A stretch of 9,497 nucleotides of DNA from NCBI GenBank assembly GCA_041569895.1, contig JBFFXF010000279.1, positions 1-9,497 on the forward strand, read 5' to 3'. The translations under genes were made by a program, and so were the position numbers. The stretch comes from JBFFXF01 sp041569895. Its GTDB lineage: Bacteria; Planctomycetota; UBA8108; JACQVS01. A model generated the notes under the pieces. It did no database searches. It saw only the letters and a list, made by a program, of their open reading frames with translations, and had not been told where the DNA came from. Position 1 is the stretch's first letter, and each line of letters begins with the position of its first letter. Below, piece by piece: positions 1 through 5,092 of this stretch.

Positions 1-798
1 CGACGTGGGGTAGGCCTCGACGACCGAGAGCGCCCAGGCGTTGCTCGAGTACACGAAGACCTCGAGCCCGGCACCGAGGCTCTCGCGCGCGGCGTCCCCG
101 GCCAGAACCGGAAGCCACGGCAACTCGACCTCCCCCGCGGGCGCGGCCTCGACCGGCGCCCCCAGCCCGACGAGCGCCAGGTCCCGGATGGCGTCCACCT
201 GGACGGCGCCGGCCACCTCGTGGACGCCCGCCCCGGCGATCCGACAGCGCCCCGAGGAAGCGCCGAGGATGGCGCCGAGCCGTGCGAGAACGAGAGCGCG
301 CTCCGTGATCAGGACGCCACTGGTGTTCCTCATGCGGTCTCCGTCGGCGTCGAACAGCTCGAGCGTCACGGTGGCGGCGCGCGCCAGCTGCAGGAGCCCC
401 GCGGGCGACAGCGGTTCGACCTCGGCGAGGTCCCCCTCGACCTGCACCGGGCGCTCGGGCGCCGTCTCGTCCTCGACCGGCCGCGGCCTCGAAATGGCCA
501 CCGGTCGCGGCTCGGCCGCCAGCGGAGGATCGACGCGCGGGGACTCGTCGTGCAGAAAGAGGATCGCGAGGATGGCCGCCAGGGCGACCGCGAAGAGAGC
601 CATCAGCGTCCACGACGCCCTGACGATCGCCGACCCCTCGCCGGCGCGCGACGGCGCCGGCCTCGACGGCGGAGCGGTCGTGCGCGAGAGGGGCGTCGCG
701 ACACCCGTCTCGGACATGCGCTCGCCGCACTGCGCGCAGAAGAGAGCGCTGGCGTCGTTATAGGAATCGCAGCGTGGGCACTGGATCATCGGGGACAT
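1..798 (-). CDS. Zinc-ribbon, single-pass membrane protein with degenerate trypsin/HtrA-like domain (3' end outside window)
   Basis: The frame is open from the ATG at 798 to the window edge, giving the first 266 residues. Residues 7-24 form a zinc ribbon (CPRC and CAQC knuckles). A low-complexity Pro/Ser/Arg linker follows, then one hydrophobic helix at about residues 61-83, then another Pro-rich linker (about 84-125). From about residue 140 the sequence resembles the N-terminal half of a trypsin-like fold: SGVLITERALVLARLGAILG fits the strand that carries the catalytic His in HtrA-type proteases, and IRDLALVGL (203-211) fits the Asp strand. Gly175 stands where His is expected, while Asp206 is kept, so this half is probably not a working protease. 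The Ser region lies outside the window. The likely topology is zinc ribbon in the cytoplasm and C-terminal domain outside. Its role is unknown; sensing or scaffolding is inference. The zinc ribbon and membrane helix are solid; the fold assignment is moderate. Confidence 0.8.
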   Translation of the reverse strand, partial: MSPMIQCPRCDSYNDASALFCAQCGERMSETGVATPLSRTTAPPSRPAPSRAGEGSAIVRASWTLMALFAVALAAILAILFLHDESPRVDPPLAAEPRPVAISRPRPVEDETAPERPVQVEGDLAEVEPLSPAGLLQLARAATVTLELFDADGDRMRNTSGVLITERALVLARLGAILGASSGRCRIAGAGVHEVAGAVQVDAIRDLALVGLGAPVEAAPAGEVELPWLPVLAGDAARESLGAGLEVFVYSSNAWALSVVEAYPTS

Positions 799-817
799 GA
801 GGCGCGCTCAGCCCCCA

Positions 818-846
818 AGTATCACGCCGGCGGCGCGGCGTATCAA
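818..846 (-). promoter_or_regulatory. Candidate sigma70-type promoter for the zinc-ribbon gene
   Basis: On the minus strand TTGATA (846-841) is separated by exactly 17 bp from GATACT (823-818), matching consensus at 5/6 and 4/6 positions. Transcription would start near 811, leaving a leader of only about 13 nt before the ATG at 798; there is no clean Shine-Dalgarno, only a G5 run at 816-812. Recognised by pattern only. Confidence 0.45.
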
Positions 847-875
847 GTGATCCCCGGACCTCAGCGGTGGCGCGG

Positions 876-904
876 TTGAACCCCCCCCGGCGGACCCGTA
901 CCAT
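876..904 (+). promoter_or_regulatory. Weak candidate promoter for mccB, divergent from the zinc-ribbon promoter
   Basis: TTGAAC (876-881), a 17-bp spacer and TACCAT (899-904) match consensus at 4/6 and 4/6. If it is used, the mccB transcript starts near 911 and has a leader of about 330 nt that contains the whole repeat array. The C8 run in the spacer is unusual. Such weak matches occur by chance, so this is tentative. Confidence 0.25.
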
Positions 905-970
905 GCCGGAAAGCAGGCGGCCAAGACGTCGATGCGGGCCGATATGAAGGAAACCGGCCAGTGCGCGTCG

Positions 971-1040
971 TCCTCGTCCTCGTCCTCGTCCTCGAGACGG
1001 AGACAGAGGCAGAGACAGAGGACCGAGGACCGAGGCAAGA
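971..1040 (+). repeat. Block A repeats upstream of mccB: TCCTCG x4, then AGACNG hexamers and AGGACCG x2
   Basis: Four perfect TCCTCG units (971-994) pass directly into AGACGG, AGACAG, AGGCAG, AGACAG (995-1018, period 6) and then two AGGACCG units (1019-1032). The AGACAG part matches the distal block of the argD-upstream array (GAGACA units and AGAGGAC x2, on the minus strand) and the start of the liuC-liuE array. Confidence 0.85.
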
Positions 1041-1172
1041 GTCGGAGTCGGAATCTGCCTCGGTCAGCGGTGATCGGTCATCGGTTATCGGAATCGGTAT
1101 CGGACATCGGAGTCGGAATCGGTATCGGAATCGGTGTCGGAGTCGGTGTCGGAGTCGGCATCGGCATCGATC
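1041..1172 (+). repeat. Block B repeats upstream of mccB: imperfect CGGNNT hexamer array
   Basis: About 130 bp of CGGNNT units (CGGAGT, CGGAAT, CGGTAT, CGGTGT, CGGCAT), with phase-shifting units such as CGGTCAT and CGGTTAT. The array is almost free of stop codons in several frames, so it produces Ser-Glu or Ile-Gly style translations that are artefacts. The gap 799-1244 otherwise holds only the candidate promoters and the repeat blocks listed here. Confidence 0.9.
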
Positions 1173-1197
1173 GTCGAGCACCGAACCGAGCCACCCC

Positions 1198-1239
1198 GGG
1201 CCCGGGAACGTGAACGTGAACGGAGACGCGAACGGAGAC
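1198..1239 (+). repeat. Block C repeats upstream of mccB, degenerate GGGNAC hexamers
   Basis: After the palindrome CCCGGGCCCGGG (1195-1206), period-6 units GGGAAC, GTGAAC, GTGAAC, GGAGAC, GCGAAC, GGAGAC run from 1204 to 1239. They match the GGGNAC blocks before liuE and argD in position and period, but most G-tracts are broken, so no G-quadruplex pattern is left here. Confidence 0.7.
1234..1237 (+). promoter_or_regulatory. Shine-Dalgarno that decides the mccB start
   Basis: GGAG lies 7 nt before the GTG at 1245 and is part of the last GGAGAC unit of the repeat block. No comparable site precedes the in-frame ATG at 1134, which lies inside the CGGNNT array. Confidence 0.65.
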
Positions 1240-1244
1240 ACGGC

Positions 1245-2807
1245 GTGCCCGACAACCGCGAGCAGCATCTGAAACTCGTCGACCGCCTGCGGGAGCTCCG
1301 GGAGGAGGCCGCGCGTGGTGGGCCGCAGTCGGCGCTCGACAAGCACCGGGCGCAGGGCAAGCTCCCCGTGCGCGACCGGGTCGCCAGGCTGCTCGATCCC
1401 GACAGTCCGTTTCTCGAGCTCGCGCCGCTCGCGGGGCTCGGGCTGTACAAGGACGTGCCGCCGGGCGCCGGGCTGGTCACCGGCATCGGTCGCATCCATG
1501 GCCGGTCCGCGCTCGTCATCGCCAACGACGCGACGGTCAAGGGCGGCACGTACTATCCGATCACCGTCAGGAAGCACCTCCGCGCCCAGGAGATCGCGCG
1601 CGAGAATCGGCTCCCCTGCTTCTACCTGGTCGACTCGGGCGGCGCGTACCTGCCGCTGCAGGCCGAGGTGTTCCCCGACCGCGAGCACTTCGGGCGTATC
1701 TTTTACAACCAGGCCCGGCTCTCGGCCCTCCGCGTGCCGCAGGTGGCGATCGTCCTCGGGTCGTGCACCGCCGGCGGCGCCTACATCCCGGCGATGAGCG
1801 ACGAGGCCGTCATCGTGCGCGGCACGGGGACGATCTTTCTCGGCGGTCCGCCGCTCGTCAAGGCGTCGACCGGCGAGGAGGTCTCGGCGGAGGAGCTCGG
1901 CGGCGCGGACGTTCACTGCCGCCGCTCCGGGGTCGCCGACCACCTGGCGGAGAACGACGATGACGCCATCCGCATCGCGCGCGAGATCGCGCTGACGTTT
2001 CCGCCGCCTCCGCCGAGCGGGCCGCCGCACGAGCCGGTTGACCCGGAGGGCTCCGCGGAGGAGCTCTACGATCTGGTCCCCACCGATCACCGCAGGGGCT
2101 ACGACGTGCGCGCGGCGCTGCGGCGCATCGTCGATGGCGGTCACCTCCAGGAGTTCAAGGCGCTCTACGGCTCGACCCTGGTGACGGCGTTCGCGCGCAT
2201 CTGGGGCTATCCGGTGGGCATCATCGCGAACAACGGCGTGCTCTTCTCGGAGAGCGCTCTCAAGGGCACCCACTTCATCGAGCTCTGCGACGCGCGCGGC
2301 ATCCCGCTGGTCTTTTTCCAGAACATCACCGGTTTCATGGTCGGCAAGCAGTACGAGGAGGGCGGCATCGCGAAGGACGGCGCGAAGATGGTCCACGCGG
2401 TGTCGTGCTGCCGCGTCCCTCGCCTGACCGTGATCATCGGCGGGTCCTTCGGGGCCGGCAACTACGGCATGTGCGGCCGCGCCTACGACCCGCGATTCCT
2501 CTGGATGTGGCCGAACGCCCGCATCTCGGTGATGGGAGGCGAGCAGGCGGCCGACGTGCTGGTGACCGTGAAACGCGACCAGCTCGCGCGGCGCGGCGAG
2601 GTGATGTCGCCGGAGCAGGAGCGCGAGATCCGCACGCCGATCCTCGAGAAGTACGAGACCGAGGGAAGCGCCTGGTATTCCACGGCGAGGCTGTGGGATG
2701 ACGGTGTCATCGATCCGATCGAGACGCGCGACACGCTCGGGCTGGCGCTCGGCGTCGTCCAGAACGCGCCCCTCGAGCCCGGGCGCTTCGGAGTCTTCCG
2801 GATGTGA
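1245..2807 (+). CDS. mccB: Methylcrotonyl-CoA carboxylase, carboxyltransferase (beta) subunit
   Basis: The product moves carboxyl from biotin on the partner alpha subunit to 3-methylcrotonyl-CoA, making 3-methylglutaconyl-CoA in leucine breakdown; it acts in the cytoplasm. From the GTG at 1245 it has 520 residues, close to the usual size of about 535. The crotonase-like halves carry DSGGAYLPLQ (130-139), GSCTAGGAYIPAM (172-184), NNGVLFSESALKGTHF (329-344), QNITGFMVG (359-367) and GGSFGAGNYGMCGRAYDPRF (399-418), typical of MCC beta rather than propionyl- or acetyl-CoA carboxylase. An in-frame ATG at 1134 would add 37 residues of repeat-derived Ser/Glu/Arg sequence with no family counterpart, so it is rejected. 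The gene leads a plus-strand set with liuC (45-bp gap) and liuE. The biotin-carrying mccA is not in the window. Geranyl-CoA carboxylase is a close relative, less likely beside liuC and liuE. Confidence 0.93.
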   Translation: MPDNREQHLKLVDRLRELREEAARGGPQSALDKHRAQGKLPVRDRVARLLDPDSPFLELAPLAGLGLYKDVPPGAGLVTGIGRIHGRSALVIANDATVKGGTYYPITVRKHLRAQEIARENRLPCFYLVDSGGAYLPLQAEVFPDREHFGRIFYNQARLSALRVPQVAIVLGSCTAGGAYIPAMSDEAVIVRGTGTIFLGGPPLVKASTGEEVSAEELGGADVHCRRSGVADHLAENDDDAIRIAREIALTFPPPPPSGPPHEPVDPEGSAEELYDLVPTDHRRGYDVRAALRRIVDGGHLQEFKALYGSTLVTAFARIWGYPVGIIANNGVLFSESALKGTHFIELCDARGIPLVFFQNITGFMVGKQYEEGGIAKDGAKMVHAVSCCRVPRLTVIIGGSFGAGNYGMCGRAYDPRFLWMWPNARISVMGGEQAADVLVTVKRDQLARRGEVMSPEQEREIRTPILEKYETEGSAWYSTARLWDDGVIDPIETRDTLGLALGVVQNAPLEPGRFGVFRM

Positions 2808-2852
2808 GGAGGCGAGCCCACGGCCGCAGCGCACGCCGTGGCGGAGACCGAC

Positions 2853-3650
2853 ATGGGAACACAGAGCACCGTGAGGCCAACGGTCACGGGTCCGGTCCTT
2901 CGACTGACGCTCTCGCGGCCGGAGAAGCGCAACGCGTTCGACGAGCCGATGATCGAGGCGCTCGAGGCCGAGGCGGTCCGCGCCGCCGAGGAGGACGCCG
3001 TACGCGTGGTGATTCTCGACGGGGACGGACCGACGTTCTGCGCCGGCGCCGATATCGACTGGATGCGCCGGTCGGGCTCGAAGAGCGCCGCAGACAACCG
3101 CAAGTCCGCCGCCCGCATGGCGGCGATGTTCGAGGCGCTCGACGCGCTGCCGATGCCCCTGGTCGGACGCGTCCACGGAGCGTGCCTCGGCGGCGGCGTC
3201 GGACTCCTCGCCGTATGCGACGTCGTCGTGGCCGAGGCGAGCTGCACATTCGCCATGAGCGAGGTGCGCCTCGGCATCATCCCCGCGGTGATCGCACCGT
3301 ACGTCACCGCGCGCATCGGTCCCGGACGCGCCCGCGAGCTGATGCTCAGCGGCCGCCGTTTCACCAGCGAGGAGGCGGAGCGCATCGGACTCGTCCACCT
3401 CGTGGCCGGCACGGACACGCTCGACGACGCCATCCGGGACACCGTGCACGAGCTGCTCCAGGGCGCCCCCGGCGCCCAGCGACACCTCAAGAAGTTCCTC
3501 GCCGAGCTCGAGCTCAGACGAGCCCGCGGCGAACCCCTCGGCCCGTGGACAGCGGAGGAGATCGCCCGCGCGCGATCGACGCCGGAAGCGAGGGAGGGCC
3601 TCGCCGCGTTCCTGAACCGCGAGGCGCCACCGTGGCGAGTGGAGGAGTGA
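2853..3650 (+). CDS. liuC: Enoyl-CoA hydratase family, probable methylglutaconyl-CoA hydratase
   Basis: It probably hydrates 3-methylglutaconyl-CoA to HMG-CoA, the step between MccB and LiuE. The 265-residue crotonase-family protein has RPEKRNAFD (22-30), the oxyanion segment CAGADIDWM (63-71; the GAD-x-x-WM form is typical of LiuC), GACLGGGVGL (109-118) and SEVRLGIIPAVIAPYV from 136. Glu137 matches the second catalytic Glu of crotonase. Gly117 replaces the first, which as I recall is also the case in LiuC-type enzymes. The ATG at 2853 is preferred because GGAG (2843-2846) lies 6 nt upstream; an in-frame GTG at 2838 would add five residues but lacks a close ribosome site. It follows mccB by 45 bp with no repeat array between them, consistent with co-transcription. 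A generic enoyl-CoA hydratase role is possible, but the neighbours make LiuC the best call. Confidence 0.87.
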   Translation: MGTQSTVRPTVTGPVLRLTLSRPEKRNAFDEPMIEALEAEAVRAAEEDAVRVVILDGDGPTFCAGADIDWMRRSGSKSAADNRKSAARMAAMFEALDALPMPLVGRVHGACLGGGVGLLAVCDVVVAEASCTFAMSEVRLGIIPAVIAPYVTARIGPGRARELMLSGRRFTSEEAERIGLVHLVAGTDTLDDAIRDTVHELLQGAPGAQRHLKKFLAELELRRARGEPLGPWTAEEIARARSTPEAREGLAAFLNREAPPWRVEE

Positions 3651-3679
3651 AGCGCGGCCGACGGGCGACGAGGACGGGA

Positions 3680-3706
3680 ACGCAGATTACGCAGATTTGC
3701 GCAGAG
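3680..3706 (+). repeat. ACGCAGATT tandem pair plus degenerate third copy
   Basis: Two perfect ACGCAGATT copies (3680-3688, 3689-3697) are followed by TGCGCAGAG, and lead without a break into the GAGACA-type block. I recall short direct repeats of this kind in intergenic DNA of unrelated phyla, but cannot check it here. Confidence 0.75.
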
Positions 3707-3750
3707 ACAAAGACCGAGACAGAGACCAGAGATCAGAGATCGGAGATCCG
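3702..3750 (+). repeat. Block A repeats between liuC and liuE (AGAGAC / AGAGATC units)
   Basis: Purine-rich imperfect units AGAGAC, AAGACC, GAGACAG, AGAGATC grade into CGGAGATC. The 12-mer CAGAGATCAGAG is shared with the minus strand of the array upstream of argD, which supports common origin rather than chance simplicity. Confidence 0.75.
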
Positions 3751-3754
3751 ATGA

Positions 3755-3880
3755 CCGAGTCAGAGTCGGACTCGGGTCATCGGAGTCGGAATCGGTATCG
3801 GTATCGGTCATCGGTATCGGTCATCGGTATCGGTCATCGGTATCGGTCATCGGAATCGGAATCGGAATCGGAGTCGGAGA
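3755..3880 (+). repeat. Block B repeats between liuC and liuE: CGGNNT array with a perfect 13-mer x4
   Basis: Units CGGAGT, CGGAAT and CGGTAT start at 3781, 3787 and 3793. Four identical CGGTATCGGTCAT 13-mers follow at 3799, 3812, 3825 and 3838, then CGGAAT x3 and CGGAGT. The identical 13-mers in a diverged array point to recent local expansion. Confidence 0.92.
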
Positions 3881-3903
3881 CGAACTCAATGACGAGCGCC
3901 TTC

Positions 3904-3937
3904 GGGCACGGGCACGGGCACGGGACCGGGACCGGGG
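3904..3937 (+). repeat. Block C before liuE: six G-tracts with 3-nt loops (G-quadruplex motif)
   Basis: G-tracts at 3904-3906, 3910-3912, 3916-3918, 3922-3924, 3928-3930 and 3934-3937 are spaced exactly 3 nt apart (CAC x3, then ACC x2). This satisfies the G3N1-7 quadruplex rule on the coding strand and ends 15 nt before the liuE ATG, so it would sit in the liuE ribosome-loading region. A conserved CCTTCG marks its left edge. Folding is not shown by sequence alone. Confidence 0.85.
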
Positions 3938-3952
3938 ACGTTTGAAGAAGCC

Positions 3953-4855
3953 ATGAGCGTTCTGACCCTCCCCCCCACCGTGCGGATCGTCGAGGTCGGT
4001 CCTCGCGATGGTCTCCAGAACGAGTCGGCGACGGTGCCGTCCGACGTCAAGGTGGCCTTCGTCGAGGCGCTTGCCGCGGCGGGACACCGGCATATCGAGG
4101 TGACGTCGTTCGTGCGTCCGGACCTCGTTCCCCAGCTCGCGGACGCCGACCGCGTCTTTCGCGACGTGCGCAAGCGCGATGGCGTCGTCTACACCGCGCT
4201 CGTCCCGAACGAGCGCGGTCTCGACCGGGCCCTCGCCGCCGGCGCGCGATCGATCGCCGTCTTCACGGCGGCCAGCGAGACCTTCAGCCAGAGAAACACC
4301 GGCTGCGACGTCGCGACATCGCTCGAGCGCGTCCGACGCGTCGCCCGGCGCGCGCGCGACGAGGGCCTGCAGGTGCGCGCCTACGTCTCGACGGCGTTCG
4401 TGTGTCCGTACGAGGGCGTCATCCCGCCTGCCGCGGTGACGGCGATCGTGGATGAGCTGCGAGCGGCGGGCATCGAGTCGATCTCGATCGGCGACACCAT
4501 CGGCGTCGCGGACCCGGCGATGGTCGACCGCCTCCTCGACCGCCTCCTCGACGCGAGCGCCGCCCGGCGCCCGGACGCCGCCCGCCCGCTCGAGGGCATC
4601 GCGTTGCACCTCCACGACACGCGCCACCGCGCCCTCGCCAACACCCTGGTCGGCCTGCAGCACGGCGTCGAGGAGTACGACTCGAGCGCGGGAGGCCTCG
4701 GAGGCTGCCCCTTCGCACCCGGGGCGAGCGGCAATCTCGATACCCATCTTCTCGTCGAGATGCTCGAGGCGATGGGCATCGCGACCGGCATCGACCTCGC
4801 GGCGCATGATCGCGCGGCGGAGGGGATGGTCAAGCGGGTTCGGACGGGCGGGTAG
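3953..4855 (+). CDS. liuE: Hydroxymethylglutaryl-CoA lyase
   Basis: It splits HMG-CoA into acetyl-CoA and acetoacetate, the last step of leucine catabolism. The 300-residue TIM-barrel enzyme has VGPRDGLQNE (15-24), with Arg18 and Asp19 matching the human catalytic Arg41 and metal ligand Asp42. His219 and His221 in LHLHDT match metal ligands His233 and His235. The loop GLGGCPFAPGASGN (248-261) supplies Cys252 (human Cys266) and Asn261 (human Asn275). Length is standard for the bacterial enzyme. One oddity: the stretch after LHLHD reads TRHR rather than the common TYGQ. The ATG at 3953 is preceded by purine-rich GAAGAAG (3944-3950), a modest ribosome site just after the G-tract block. The 302-bp array separates it from liuC, so it may be expressed separately. 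Also known as mvaB or hmgL. Confidence 0.95.
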   Translation: MSVLTLPPTVRIVEVGPRDGLQNESATVPSDVKVAFVEALAAAGHRHIEVTSFVRPDLVPQLADADRVFRDVRKRDGVVYTALVPNERGLDRALAAGARSIAVFTAASETFSQRNTGCDVATSLERVRRVARRARDEGLQVRAYVSTAFVCPYEGVIPPAAVTAIVDELRAAGIESISIGDTIGVADPAMVDRLLDRLLDASAARRPDAARPLEGIALHLHDTRHRALANTLVGLQHGVEEYDSSAGGLGGCPFAPGASGNLDTHLLVEMLEAMGIATGIDLAAHDRAAEGMVKRVRTGG

Positions 4856-4858
4856 CCG

Positions 4859-4874
4859 GGACCGGCATCGGTCC
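4859..4874 (+). terminator. Short hairpin just after the liuE stop
   Basis: GGACCG / CGGTCC form a perfect 6-bp stem with loop GCAT, 3 nt past the liuE stop, overlapping the start of a 12-bp palindrome TCCGGATCCGGA (4872-4883). No T-run follows, so it is not a classic intrinsic terminator; it may only be a 3'-end structure. Confidence 0.3.
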
Positions 4875-4973
4875 GGATCCGGATCGGTCTCGGAGTCGGT
4901 CTCGGAGTCGGTCTCGGAATCGGAATCGGAGTCGGAATCGGCCATCGGTATCGGAGTCGATCATCGGACTCCG
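4866..4973 (+). repeat. Block B repeats downstream of liuE: CGGNNT array
   Basis: The array contains alternating CGGTCT/CGGAGT units, then CGGAAT/CGGAGT, then CGGTAT. It ends in an inverted repeat CGGAGTC (4952-4958) / GACTCCG (4967-4973) with an 8-nt loop, where the unit orientation flips. No block A is present in this convergent gap. Confidence 0.88.
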
Positions 4974-4993
4974 CAACCAGAGCCTTCGAGGAC

Positions 4994-5032
4994 GGGCACG
5001 GGAACGGGAACGGGTACGGGAACGGCTACGGG
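4994..5032 (+). repeat. Block C downstream of liuE: G-tract array followed by T5
   Basis: GGG tracts lie at 4994, 5000, 5006, 5012, 5018 and 5030, with a weakened GG at 5024, all in 6-nt phase. CCTTCG precedes the block, as it does before liuE. ACG and a T5 run (5037-5041) follow. On the plus strand this would be in the 3' region of a liuE transcript. Confidence 0.85.
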
Positions 5033-5050
5033 TACGTTTTTGCAACGCTG

Positions 5051-5092
5051 GAATCGGAGTCGGTCATCGGTCTCGGACTCCGATCCGAGACC
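5051..5092. repeat. Residual CGGNNT units ending in a perfect 9-bp hairpin at the end of the secreted-protein gene
   Basis: A short CGGNNT run reverses orientation to give GGTCTCGGA (5069-5077) / TCCGAGACC (5084-5092), a perfect 9-bp stem with a 6-nt loop. It directly adjoins the stop codon of the minus-strand gene (5095-5093). On neither strand is it followed by a strong T-run, so factor-independent termination is uncertain; it may stabilise or define the 3' end. Confidence 0.6.

Noticed and set aside
220..879. Plus-strand open frames opposite the zinc-ribbon gene
   Set aside because: Low-complexity Arg-rich translation; the minus strand encodes a zinc ribbon, membrane helix and ordered domain in a continuous frame.
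1041..1172. CRISPR array
   Set aside because: The units are 6-7 bp and contiguous, with no 20-40 bp repeats and no unique spacers; no cas genes are present.
2808..2852. Start of liuC at the GTG at 2838
   Set aside because: GGAGG at 2808-2812 is too far upstream, whereas the ATG at 2853 has GGAG 6 nt away and suits the family N-terminus.
861..3485. Very long minus-strand open frame (874 codons) opposite mccB and liuC
   Set aside because: The product is Arg/Ala/Asp/His-rich with no recognisable domain; it mirrors the high-GC third positions of two clear genes and the repeat array.
3755..3880. Repeat-encoded Ser/Glu or Asp/Ser-rich protein
   Set aside because: Heptamer units shift the frame repeatedly, there is no ribosome site, and translations differ in every gap; it behaves as non-coding repeat.
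5037..5041. Classic intrinsic terminator at the T5 run after liuE
   Set aside because: No GC-rich stem-loop directly precedes the T-run; only G-tracts do, so it is listed as a speculative quadruplex case instead.
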